Positions 17,633 through 24,202 of a stretch of DNA of 64,000 nt are shown here, in pieces. Origin of the DNA: Trujillonella endophytica. Lineage in GTDB: Bacteria; Actinomycetota; Actinomycetes; Mycobacteriales; Geodermatophilaceae. The notes beneath the pieces were generated by a model, which saw nothing but the letters and a program-made list of their open reading frames with translations, was not told where the DNA came from and did no database searches. The number at the start of each line of letters is the position of its first letter. The first letter of the stretch is position 1. The stretch spans positions 62,001 through 126,000 of the forward strand of contig NZ_JABGCI010000008.1 of NCBI RefSeq assembly GCF_019799905.1. The letters run 5' to 3'. The position numbers and the translations under genes were made by a program.

Positions 17633-17646
17633 CACTGCTAGCAGTG
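17633..17646. promoter_or_regulatory. Perfect 14-bp palindrome upstream of the ferritin-like gene
   Basis: CACTGCTAGCAGTG is perfectly symmetric. It lies 34 bp after the tetR stop and 80 bp before the next start. It resembles an operator more than a terminator because it has no loop. The core GCTAGC partly echoes the GTTAGCTAAC palindrome upstream of tetR, so the same regulator might act here. Confidence 0.4.
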
Positions 17647-17726
17647 TGCTTGCAAGAGTTAGCGAGCGCCGGTCTGCGGGCAGGTACGAGGGAGTCAGGT
17701 CATCCCCGATGTCTGGAGTCCCCCTC

Positions 17727-18698
17727 ATGACCGACAACAACAAGATCATCAACCAGCTCCGCGCGCTCGTGCTGCTCACGCAGACCGAGGAGCAGGTCGC
17801 CCGCACCCGGGTCTCGCAGGCCCGTACCGACGCCGTGCGCCGCGAGCTGACCCAGAACGCCGACAACGCCGCCGAGCGGACGCGCCTGATCACCGAGCAG
17901 CTGCGCGCCGTGGGCGGTGTCCCGGACGTGGTCACCCCCGCCCTGGGCCGCCTCTCCGCGCTGCTCAAGGCCGGCTTCGAGCAGGGAGAGCCCCTCGAGG
18001 AGGCGCTGCTGCAGGACCTGCAGCTGGAGCACCAGCTCCTCGACCGCGCCACCTACCTCAAGGTGCTGGCCACCACGGCCGAGCTGCCGAAGGTCGTCCA
18101 GCTGGCCGAGGGGCTCATCACCGCGCACAAGGCCACCGTCGAGTGGCTGACCGTCGTCCTGGCCGAGGAGGCCCTCGGCGGTCCCGCGGCGCTGATGCCG
18201 ACGCCGCTGCAGCGGGTCGCCGGCACCGCAGCGCGTGCTGCGAACGCCCCGGTGCGGTTCGTCGCCAACCGCGTCAACGAGGTCTTCGACAGCGCTGCCC
18301 AGGCGCGCGAGGAGGCCGGGGACCGGCTCGGCGAGGTGGCCAACAAGGCCACCTCCCTCACCGGCGCCGTGCGCGAGACCCTGACCGTGGGTCGCGCCGC
18401 CGCCCTGCGCCGGGCCGAGCGGATCGCCCGCCGCGAGGGCAACCGCGACGCCGCCGACGTGGCGAAGGCCGCCCGCGAGGAGCTCGGCGACGTCACCGCC
18501 GACGAGCTGCCCATCAAGGGCTTCGACTCGCTGGGTACGGCGGACGCCGCCAAGGCCGCCAAGGAGCTGCGGTCGCCGCACGACATCCGGGTGATCATCC
18601 GGTACGAGGAGACGCACAAGGCGCGGCCGAGCGTGATCAGCGCGGCCCAGGTCGCCCTGGCCGCCGTCGCCAAGGAGGCGGTCGGCGTCGACAGCTGA
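17727..18698 (+). CDS. Ferritin-like helical protein of unknown function
   Basis: A 323-residue soluble protein, almost wholly helical and highly charged. Residues 1-150 look like a four-helix bundle with Glu/His-containing helices (LLQDLQLEHQLLDRATYLKVLATTAELPKVVQLAEGLITAHKATVEWL), which suggests a ferritin-like fold. The rest is Ala/Glu/Arg-rich with coiled-coil character and ends in a conserved-looking RSPHDIRVIIRYEETHKARP segment. No signal peptide. ATG at 17727 has TGGAG 9 nt upstream; an in-frame ATG at 17709 is weaker. A strong terminator follows directly. Metal binding and function are inference. Confidence 0.7.
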   Translation: MTDNNKIINQLRALVLLTQTEEQVARTRVSQARTDAVRRELTQNADNAAERTRLITEQLRAVGGVPDVVTPALGRLSALLKAGFEQGEPLEEALLQDLQLEHQLLDRATYLKVLATTAELPKVVQLAEGLITAHKATVEWLTVVLAEEALGGPAALMPTPLQRVAGTAARAANAPVRFVANRVNEVFDSAAQAREEAGDRLGEVANKATSLTGAVRETLTVGRAAALRRAERIARREGNRDAADVAKAAREELGDVTADELPIKGFDSLGTADAAKAAKELRSPHDIRVIIRYEETHKARPSVISAAQVALAAVAKEAVGVDS

Positions 18699-18713
18699 CG
18701 CCGCCGCTCCGCC

Positions 18714-18750
18714 CGGAGGGCCCGCACCCGCGATGGGTGCGGGCCCTCCG
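18714..18750 (+). terminator. Strong hairpin terminator
   Basis: A perfect 16-bp stem: CGGAGGGCCCGCACCC (18714-18729), a 5-nt loop, then GGGTGCGGGCCCTCCG (18735-18750). It begins 15 bp after the stop of the ferritin-like gene. Confidence 0.8.
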
Positions 18751-18772
18751 CCGTGTGCGGAGACGAACCGGC

Positions 18773-18805
18773 GGTCAGCCGGAGGTCAGCCGGAGGTCAG
18801 CCGGA
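18773..18805. repeat. Three tandem 11-bp units spanning the gtrA-family stop codon
   Basis: GGTCAGCCGGA occurs three times in a row (18773, 18784, 18795) with a partial fourth. Read on the minus strand each unit contains TGA. Because 11 is not a multiple of 3, the three stops fall in all three frames. The first one reached, at 18797-18799, ends the GtrA gene. Confidence 0.8.
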
Positions 18806-19252
18806 GGTCGTCGCCTCGGGGAACACCCACCGGCGGTAGACGACGAAGCGGAGCGCGGTGCCCACCGCGATCGAGGTCAGGTTGGCCGCCTGCAGGACGA
18901 GTGCGTCCTCCTGGCCGAGCCCGTGGCGCACGAATCCGATGATCGAGAGCCCCAGCAGCAGCGTCGCCCCGTTGACCAGCGCGAAGAGCAGGTACCCGCG
19001 GCCCGGTCGGGTGCGCGGCCGCCCGCCGTAGGTGATCACGCGGTGGCCGGCGAAGGCGACCGTGGTCGTGACCAGCGTCGTGAGCGCCTTGGCCGCGACG
19101 GCGCCCACCCCGAGCTGCGCGTAGAGGAGCTGGAACAGCACCAGGTCGAGGGCGAGGCAGCAGCCGCCGACGATGCCGAAGCCGGACAGCTCCCGCACGA
19201 CCAGCCGCCAGGTGCTCGTCAGGTGCCCGAGCGGTCCCCGGCCGCTCCGCAC
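18797..19252 (-). CDS. GtrA-family membrane protein
   Basis: A 151-residue integral membrane protein with four predicted helices: residues about 18-42, 45-65, 78-100 and 110-130. GtrA-family proteins are thought to flip lipid-linked sugars or support cell-wall polysaccharide glycosylation. The motifs FGIVGGCCLALDLVLFQLL and the C-terminal NLTSIAVGTALRFVVYRRWVF are typical. The GTG at 19252 was preferred because TACGCT lies 7 nt upstream on the minus strand with no Shine-Dalgarno, as in other leaderless genes here. Without an adjacent glycosyltransferase its substrate is unknown. Confidence 0.75.
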   Translation of the reverse strand: MRSGRGPLGHLTSTWRLVVRELSGFGIVGGCCLALDLVLFQLLYAQLGVGAVAAKALTTLVTTTVAFAGHRVITYGGRPRTRPGRGYLLFALVNGATLLLGLSIIGFVRHGLGQEDALVLQAANLTSIAVGTALRFVVYRRWVFPEATTSG

Positions 19253-19357
19253 GGCGAGCAGCGTAGGGCGTGCGCAGGGTGCCGGGTGCCTCGCGTGTCC
19301 GGGGTCGCACCGCCGTCGGTTCGCGGGCGGCGCCGCCCCCGGGGCATGGTGGAACCC

Positions 19358-19783
19358 ATGCACATCACCCCCGAGGTCCTCGAGCGGGAGTTCTCCCTCA
19401 GCACCGCCGCCACCCGCCTGGACTTCCTGAGCCGGCGGGACAGTGGCGCCACGACCCTCAACCGCGTCGCCGACGACGACCCGGACGACTGGAGCGCCAT
19501 CCGCGACACGGGCACCACGCTCGACGTCCCGGAGGCGCTGGAGCTGCTCGCGCTCGGCGAAGTCATCGCCCGCAAGGCACGCGACAGCCAGCTGATCGGC
19601 ATCCGGGCCGCGCTGCGCGGCGGGTCGGGGTGGGAGGACATCGCCGCGGCCCTCGACGTCGCCCCCGACGAGGCGTGGACGGCCTACCACCGGCTGATCG
19701 AGCGCCAGGAGCGGACCCGCGCTCTCGACCCCGACGACGCCGCGTCCGCCCGCGACCTCGCCGGCGCCCGCCCCCGCCGCTAG
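19358..19783 (+). CDS. Conserved-looking hypothetical protein with a helix-turn-helix-like segment
   Basis: A 141-residue acidic soluble protein. The segment GSGWEDIAAALDVAPDEAWTAYHRLIERQ (about residues 88-116) resembles a helix-turn-helix used to judge whether DNA is bound, but no regulator family is recognised. ATG at 19358 has GGTGGA 4 nt upstream; an in-frame ATG 12 nt earlier lacks one. The 3' end overlaps the convergent DUF427 gene by 4 bp. Confidence 0.6.
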   Translation: MHITPEVLEREFSLSTAATRLDFLSRRDSGATTLNRVADDDPDDWSAIRDTGTTLDVPEALELLALGEVIARKARDSQLIGIRAALRGGSGWEDIAAALDVAPDEAWTAYHRLIERQERTRALDPDDAASARDLAGARPRR

Positions 19784-20061
19784 CGGACCTCGACGCCCCT
19801 CCAGAACGCCACGCGGCCGGTGATCTCCTCCGCCGCGGGCTTCGGCTCCGGGTAGTACCAGGCGGCGTCGGCGTTGGTCTGGCCGTCGACCTCGATCGAG
19901 AAGTACGACGCCTCGCCCTTCCAGGGGCAGGTGGTGTGCTTGGCCGAGGGGCGGAGGACCTCCTCGCGCACGGACTCGCGCGGGAAGTAGGCGTTGCCCT
20001 CGACGGTGACGATGTCGTCGGACTCGGCGAGGACGGTCCCGTTCCAGGTGGCAGTGGTCAT
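19780..20061 (-). CDS. DUF427 domain protein
   Basis: A 93-residue single-domain protein. Family features include WNGTVLAESDD at the start, YFPRESV in the first third and the central HTTCPWKGEASYFSIEVDG with its CPWKG signature. The fold is a compact beta-rich barrel of unknown biochemical role. GAGGAGG lies some 12 nt upstream of the ATG. It lies downstream of the thioesterase gene in the same direction, with a 37-bp gap. Confidence 0.88.
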   Translation of the reverse strand: MTTATWNGTVLAESDDIVTVEGNAYFPRESVREEVLRPSAKHTTCPWKGEASYFSIEVDGQTNADAAWYYPEPKPAAEEITGRVAFWRGVEVR

Positions 20062-20098
20062 GGACCGATCGTCCTCCTCGCGGGCGCGTCGTGGGGTG

Positions 20099-20482
20099 TC
20101 AGTGGTGCAGCAGCGCGAAGGTCGCCACCGCGTGGGCCAGGGCCTTCCCCTCCTGCTCGACGTCGGCCTCGCAGACGGTGAGGTGCTCGCCGCGCGTCCG
20201 CACCGAGGCGCTGACGGTGAGCGGACCCGGCCTGCCCGGCCGCAGGTAGGTGACGGTCAGCTGGCTCGTCGCCGGGACGTCGCCCTCGTCGGTCACCGTG
20301 CGCACGGCCTGCCCCATGGCGGTGTCGACGAGCGTGGCGAGGACGCCGCCGTGCAGCGTGCCGGCGGCGTTGAGGTGCTCGTCGGTGACCTCGAAGGCCA
20401 GCCGCGCCGCGCCGTCGTCGGTGTCCTCCACCCGGGCGCCGAGCCGCTCGGCGAAGCCGCCGGTCGTCGTGTCGTCAGCCAT
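20099..20482 (-). CDS. PaaI-type hotdog thioesterase
   Basis: A 127-residue hotdog-fold acyl-CoA thioesterase. The active-site stretch is DEHLNAAGTLHGGVLATLVDTAMG (about residues 34-57): the HGG turn and the Asp after it are the PaaI family signature. The C-terminal strand LTVCEADVEQEGKALAHAVATFALL completes the fold. It probably hydrolyses aromatic or short acyl-CoA esters. No phenylacetate genes are nearby, so the substrate is unknown. Confidence 0.85.
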   Translation of the reverse strand: MADDTTTGGFAERLGARVEDTDDGAARLAFEVTDEHLNAAGTLHGGVLATLVDTAMGQAVRTVTDEGDVPATSQLTVTYLRPGRPGPLTVSASVRTRGEHLTVCEADVEQEGKALAHAVATFALLHH

Positions 20483-20572
20483 CGCCGGGCCCTACCCCGC
20501 TGACCGGAGGGCCACGCTCCGTCCGTTCCTCGGGGCGCGGCGCGAAAGTCCCCGGGCCGGTCCCGGGCCGTC

Positions 20573-20578
20573 TAGATT
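20573..20578 (+). promoter_or_regulatory. -10 element for the leaderless DM13 gene
   Basis: TAGATT ends 8 nt before the GTG at 20587, and no Shine-Dalgarno is present. Transcription would begin at or within a base or two of the start codon. Confidence 0.5.
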
Positions 20579-20586
20579 GCGCCGCC

Positions 20587-21138
20587 GTGGCGATGCGGCG
20601 CAGGACGTGGATCTGGCTGGCGGCGGCTCTCGCGGTGGTCGCCCTGGGCGCCTTCGTGCTGGTCTGGTTCCAGCCGCACAAGCTGTTCATCGACGACGAG
20701 GTGTCCGAGGCGCTGCCGTCGGCGGCCGTGCCGCCGGCGGACGAGGCCGGCGCCCCGGCGGGCAGCGCGACGCCGTCCGCACCGCCGGCTCCCGTCGACC
20801 TGGCGACCGGCACGTTCGTCTCCCGCGAGCACGAGACGGTCGGCACCGCCCGGGTGGTCCGGCTGCCCGACGGGCAGGTCATCGTGCGGCTGGAGGGGTT
20901 CGAGACCTCGAACGGTCCCGCGCTCTTCGTCTACCTGTCGCAGAACCCGGCGGACGGCGCCGAGGCGGCCTTCGACGACGCGGCCGTCGACCTCGGCGCG
21001 CTCAAGGGCAACATCGGCGACCAGAACTACGTCGTCCCCGAGGGCGTGGACGCCACCGGCTTCACGAGCGTGGTGATCTGGTGCGACCGGTTCGACGCCG
21101 CCTTCGGCGCGGCGGACCTGGCGCCCGTGGCCGCCTGA
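20587..21138 (+). CDS. Membrane-anchored DM13 domain protein
   Basis: A 183-residue protein. One membrane anchor sits at residues 8-28, a Pro/Ala-rich linker at 38-70 and a DM13 domain at about 72-180 (GTFVSREHETVGTARVVRL, ALFVYLSQNPA, YVVPEGVDATGFTSVVIWCDRFDAAFGAADL). DM13 domains are extracellular and proposed to bind a cofactor or take part in redox or adhesion chemistry; the single Cys in VVIWCDRF is a family feature. The GTG at 20587 fits a leaderless transcript; an ATG two codons later is the alternative. A hairpin terminator follows. Confidence 0.82.
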   Translation: MAMRRRTWIWLAAALAVVALGAFVLVWFQPHKLFIDDEVSEALPSAAVPPADEAGAPAGSATPSAPPAPVDLATGTFVSREHETVGTARVVRLPDGQVIVRLEGFETSNGPALFVYLSQNPADGAEAAFDDAAVDLGALKGNIGDQNYVVPEGVDATGFTSVVIWCDRFDAAFGAADLAPVAA

Positions 21139-21167
21139 CGCCGCCGCCCCGCTGGGCGGTCCCCCGC

Positions 21168-21209
21168 GACGCTCGTGCTCTGCGTCCGCTGGTACGCAGA
21201 GCACGAGCG
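21168..21209. terminator. Perfect 16-bp hairpin carrying a repeated 20-mer
   Basis: CGCTCGTGCTCTGCGT (21170-21185) and ACGCAGAGCACGAGCG (21194-21209) pair perfectly around an 8-nt loop. It lies 30 bp after the DM13 gene and before the convergent hypothetical, so it can terminate both. Bases 21168-21187 recur exactly, inverted, at 3-22, so the hairpin belongs to a repeated family. Confidence 0.8.
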
Positions 21210-21246
21210 CGCGCAGGACCCGGTCCCGGCCGTCCTCGGCGAGCGT

Positions 21247-21282
21247 GCCGCGGAGGCCGCGGAGGCCGCGGAGGCCGCGGAG
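21247..21282. repeat. Four tandem 9-bp units
   Basis: GCCGCGGAG is repeated four times without change between the hairpin and the end of the minus-strand hypothetical gene. Its length of 9 and its lack of start or stop signals suggest simple slippage. Confidence 0.8.
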
Positions 21283-21289
21283 GGTCGCC

Positions 21290-21634
21290 TCAGGGTTCGG
21301 TCCCGCAGGATGGCGAGGGGCCGGGCAGGCGGGTCAGGAGGGCCCGGGCCAGCGCGACGAGGTCGGCGGCCGGGGCGGGCTGCTCGGCGGCGGCGCGGAG
21401 GACGGCGACCAGCGGCGGGGCGAGCGCGGGGGAGAGGGCGGCGATCCACGCGCCGCTGCCGGCGCGGGCCTCGGCCACGTGCTCGGTGCTCCCGTCGGCC
21501 CGGACGGCGACCACCTCGGGACGGGTCGCCAGCAGGCCGGTGACGCGCCAGTCGCCCGCCGTCGCCCGCGCCGCGAGGGTCTCGAGCCGGTCGGCGGCGG
21601 CTCCCAGCAGGTCGGCGGGGGAGTCGGCGTGCAC
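21290..21634 (-). CDS. Hypothetical protein, 114 aa
   Basis: A 114-residue soluble protein, Ala-rich and helical, beginning VHADSPADLLGAAADRLETLAARAT, with a strand-like centre WRVTGLLATRPEVVAVRADGS and a hydrophobic helix AWIAALSPALAPPLVAVLRAAA. I cannot assign a family. The GTG at 21634 was chosen because CACCAT, a weak -10 match, lies 7 nt upstream; the frame is open for 44 further codons with sequence that looks unlike the rest. It is divergent from the rhodopsin gene, 88 bp away. Confidence 0.55.
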   Translation of the reverse strand: MHADSPADLLGAAADRLETLAARATAGDWRVTGLLATRPEVVAVRADGSTEHVAEARAGSGAWIAALSPALAPPLVAVLRAAAEQPAPAADLVALARALLTRLPGPSPSCGTEP

Positions 21635-21722
21635 GCGGGAGATGGTGCCCCGCGTGGGGTGTGCGGACACGGACCCGCGGGGACAGCGGGAGTGTCCCCC
21701 CGCCGTCCTCCGGAGCTGACCC

Positions 21723-22607
21723 GTGGACCCTGCCGACAGCCGTGCCCCCGAACTGCAGACGCTCACCCCGGGCCTGTACGACGTCGTGCAGTTCGCCGTG
21801 CTCGGCGCGGGCTTCGCCCTGCTCGCCTACCTCCTCTACTCGTGGGTGAGCCGGGACGAGGTGTCGGCCCGCTACCGGCCGTCGGCGTACGCGGCCATCT
21901 GCCTCGCGGCGGTGGCGACGGTGGCGTACGCCGTCCTCTACTCCGACGTCGACAGCGGGTTCCGGCTCACCGACGGCGTGTACGTGCCGACCGAGGAGGC
22001 GCGCACGACCGAGGGGACCCGCTACATCGACTGGTCGGTGACCGTGCCGCTGCTGACCGTCGAGCTGCTCGCCGTCTGCTCGCTGTCCGGGGCGCGGGCC
22101 CGCCGCGTCCGGGCGGGGGCGATGGCCTCGGCGTTCCTGATGATCGTCACCGGCTACGTGGGCGCGCAGGTGGTGGGGGAGGGCCGCGACACCGCCGCGC
22201 TGGTCGTCTGGGGTCTGATCAGCACCGCCTTCTTCGCCTACCTGTACGTCGCGCTCATCGCGGCGGTGCGCGCGTCGCTGCCGACGATGGGAACCGAGGC
22301 GGCGACCAGCCTGCGGAACGCGACGATCGTCCTGCTGAGCAGCTTCGGCATCTACCCGCTGGTCTACGCGGTGCCGGTCTTCGCCGACGTGACGCCGGCC
22401 TGGTACACCGCGATGCAGGTCGCGTACTCCGTCGCCGACGTCATCGCCAAGATCGGCTTCGGCGTCCTGGTGCACAAGGTGGCCAAGTTGCGCACCGCCG
22501 AGGACGTCGCGGCCGGCGTCGACACCCACCCGGAGCCGGTGTGGTCGAGCAACGTGCCCAAGAGCGAGGGCGTCCAGCCCGAGGTCCGCCGCATCGCCGA
22601 GCGGTGA
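21723..22607 (+). CDS. Microbial rhodopsin, DTE-type outward proton pump
   Basis: A 294-residue seven-helix retinal protein of the plasma membrane. Helix C reads RYIDWSVTVPLLTVELL: R100, counterion D103, T107 and proton donor E114 make the DTE triad of proteorhodopsin and xanthorhodopsin, so outward proton pumping is expected. Helix G has DVIAK with D239 and Schiff-base K243. L111, at the proteorhodopsin tuning site, suggests green absorption. In helix E, VVWGLISTA places G164 at the position of bacteriorhodopsin Trp138, the Gly that lets xanthorhodopsin bind a carotenoid antenna. GTG start with GGAG 7 nt upstream. No carotenoid or retinal genes are in the window, so chromophore supply must come from elsewhere. 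Confidence 0.93.
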   Translation: MDPADSRAPELQTLTPGLYDVVQFAVLGAGFALLAYLLYSWVSRDEVSARYRPSAYAAICLAAVATVAYAVLYSDVDSGFRLTDGVYVPTEEARTTEGTRYIDWSVTVPLLTVELLAVCSLSGARARRVRAGAMASAFLMIVTGYVGAQVVGEGRDTAALVVWGLISTAFFAYLYVALIAAVRASLPTMGTEAATSLRNATIVLLSSFGIYPLVYAVPVFADVTPAWYTAMQVAYSVADVIAKIGFGVLVHKVAKLRTAEDVAAGVDTHPEPVWSSNVPKSEGVQPEVRRIAER

Positions 22608-22613
22608 GCCGGG

Positions 22614-23054
22614 TCAGGCCGGCTCGCGGCGCATGGGCACGTGCGGGATGCCGTCCTCGTCGTAGCCGGGGCCGCTGCGCCGGAAGCCGAACCGCTCGTA
22701 CCAGCCCTCCAGGTGGGCCTGGGCGCCGAGCGTGATCGGCGCGCCCTCGCACAGCGCGATGCCGGCCTCGATGAGCTGCGCGGCCAGCCCCTGCCCGCGG
22801 GCGGCCGGCGCGGTCGCCACCCGGCCGATCGCGCGGGTGGGGCCGTCGTCGAGGACGCGGATGGTGGCCGCGACCTCGCCGTCGACCTCCGCCCACAGGT
22901 GCACGGTGGCCGGCTCGACGTCCCGGCCGTCCAGCTCGGAGTAGGGGCACTCCTGCTCGACGACGAAGACGTCGACCCGCAGCCGGCACAGGGCGTAGAC
23001 CTCGAACGGGGTCAGGTCGGCGAAGCGGGCGGTGCGCAGCATCGGGGGAGTCAC
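22614..23054 (-). CDS. GNAT acetyltransferase, ElaA-like
   Basis: A 146-residue N-acetyltransferase. The N-terminal FEVYALCRLRVDVFVVEQECPYSELDGRD is the ElaA subfamily signature, and the acetyl-CoA loop is visible as IGRVATAPAARGQGLAAQLIEAG (about residues 78-100). The acceptor is unknown. GTG at 23054 has TACAAC 6 nt upstream, a partial leaderless signal; an ATG four codons later is the alternative. It converges on the rhodopsin gene with a 6-bp gap and is divergent from the iron transporter. Confidence 0.85.
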   Translation of the reverse strand: MTPPMLRTARFADLTPFEVYALCRLRVDVFVVEQECPYSELDGRDVEPATVHLWAEVDGEVAATIRVLDDGPTRAIGRVATAPAARGQGLAAQLIEAGIALCEGAPITLGAQAHLEGWYERFGFRRSGPGYDEDGIPHVPMRREPA

Positions 23055-23112
23055 CGGGCCGTTGTACCGAACCGTCGTCCGGTGATGCCGCCCACGTCGG
23101 GCACACTGGTGG

Positions 23113-23131
23113 TTAGGTGTGCCTCGCCTAC
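23113..23131 (+). promoter_or_regulatory. IdeR/DtxR-like iron box upstream of the Fe(III) transporter
   Basis: The 19 bp starting TTAGGTGTGCCT match the actinobacterial IdeR/DtxR consensus at 13 of 19 positions, including both outer TTAGG and CCTA halves. It lies 16 bp before the binding-protein start. The first 12 bases recur at 26932. Confidence 0.6.
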
Positions 23132-23147
23132 ACCCTCTGGAGGATTC

Positions 23148-24170
23148 GTGAACACCCCCGGGCGCGCGACTGCCGCCGTTCTCACCGCCCTGACCGTGAC
23201 CGGTGCGCTGGCCGCATGCGGCGGCTCGGCCGAGGCCGACGGCGACACGCTGACCGTCTACAGCGCCCAGCACGAGAGCCTGGTCCGGGCGATGCTCGAG
23301 GACTTCACCGAGGAGACCGGCATCGAGCTCGAGTTCCGCGAGGGCAACGACGCGGAACTGGCCAACCAGATCGTGCAGGAGGGCGAGGCGTCGCCCGCCG
23401 ACGTCTTCCTGACCGAGAACAGCCCGTCGATCGACATCCTCGACCGCGAGGGCCTCCTGGCGCCGCTGGAGCAGGCGACGCTCGACCAGGTGGGCGAGCA
23501 GTTCCGGCCGTCGTCGGGTACCTGGACCGGGTTCGCCGCGCGGTCGACGGTGCTCGTCTACAACCCCGAGCAGCTGCCCGAGGCCGAGCTGCCGGCGTCG
23601 ATCATGGAGCTCGCGGACCCCGAGTGGGAGGGGCGCATCGGCATCGCCGCCGGGGGCGCGGACTTCCAGGCCATCGTCAGCGCCGTCCTCGCGCTGCGCG
23701 GGGAGGAGGAGACCCGCGCCTGGCTGGAGGGGCTGGAGCGCAACGCCGACGTCTACCAGAGCAACACCGCGGTGATGACCGCCGCCGACGAGGGCGAGAT
23801 CGACGCCGGGATCATGTACCACTACTACTGGTACCGCGACCAGGCCGAGAACGCCCTGCGCGGGGACGACGCGGCGCTGCACTTCTTCCGCAACACCGAC
23901 CCCGGCGCATTCCTCAGCGTCTCCGGCGCCGGCGTCCTGGCCTCCTCCGACCAGCCCGACGAGGCGCAGCGGCTGGTCGAGTACCTGACCAGCCCGGCCG
24001 CCCAGGAGCGGCTCGCGCAGAGCAGCGCCCTGGAGTACGCCGTCGGGACCGGGGTCGCCTCTGCCGATGCCCTCCCGCCGCTGGACACCCTGGGCGCACC
24101 GGACGTCGACCCCGGCGCGCTGGACCAGGACCGCGTCACGGAGCTCATGCAGGAGGTGGGTCTGCTCTGA
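23148..24170 (+). CDS. Fe(III) ABC transporter substrate-binding lipoprotein
   Basis: A 340-residue extracytoplasmic iron-binding lipoprotein. The signal peptide ends in a lipobox, ALAAC near residue 23, so the mature protein would be lipid-anchored. The mature part has the ferric-binding-protein pattern: LTVYSAQHESLVRAMLEDF, PADVFLTENSPSIDIL, and a Tyr cluster MYHYYWYRD (about residues 223-231) of the kind that coordinates iron in FbpA. GGAGG precedes the GTG by 4 nt. It is followed by permease and ATPase genes and preceded by an iron box, so it is expected to be induced under iron limitation. Confidence 0.9.
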   Translation: MNTPGRATAAVLTALTVTGALAACGGSAEADGDTLTVYSAQHESLVRAMLEDFTEETGIELEFREGNDAELANQIVQEGEASPADVFLTENSPSIDILDREGLLAPLEQATLDQVGEQFRPSSGTWTGFAARSTVLVYNPEQLPEAELPASIMELADPEWEGRIGIAAGGADFQAIVSAVLALRGEEETRAWLEGLERNADVYQSNTAVMTAADEGEIDAGIMYHYYWYRDQAENALRGDDAALHFFRNTDPGAFLSVSGAGVLASSDQPDEAQRLVEYLTSPAAQERLAQSSALEYAVGTGVASADALPPLDTLGAPDVDPGALDQDRVTELMQEVGLL

Positions 24171-24202
24171 GCGCTCCGTCCGCGTCCCCGGGGACGCAGC
24201 TC

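Noticed and set aside
17636..17666. A possible CIRCE heat-shock element before the ferritin-like gene
   Set aside because: Compared with TTAGCACTC-N9-GAGTGCTAA, the left half matches only 6 of 9 and the right half 4 of 9. The perfect 14-bp palindrome explains the symmetry better.
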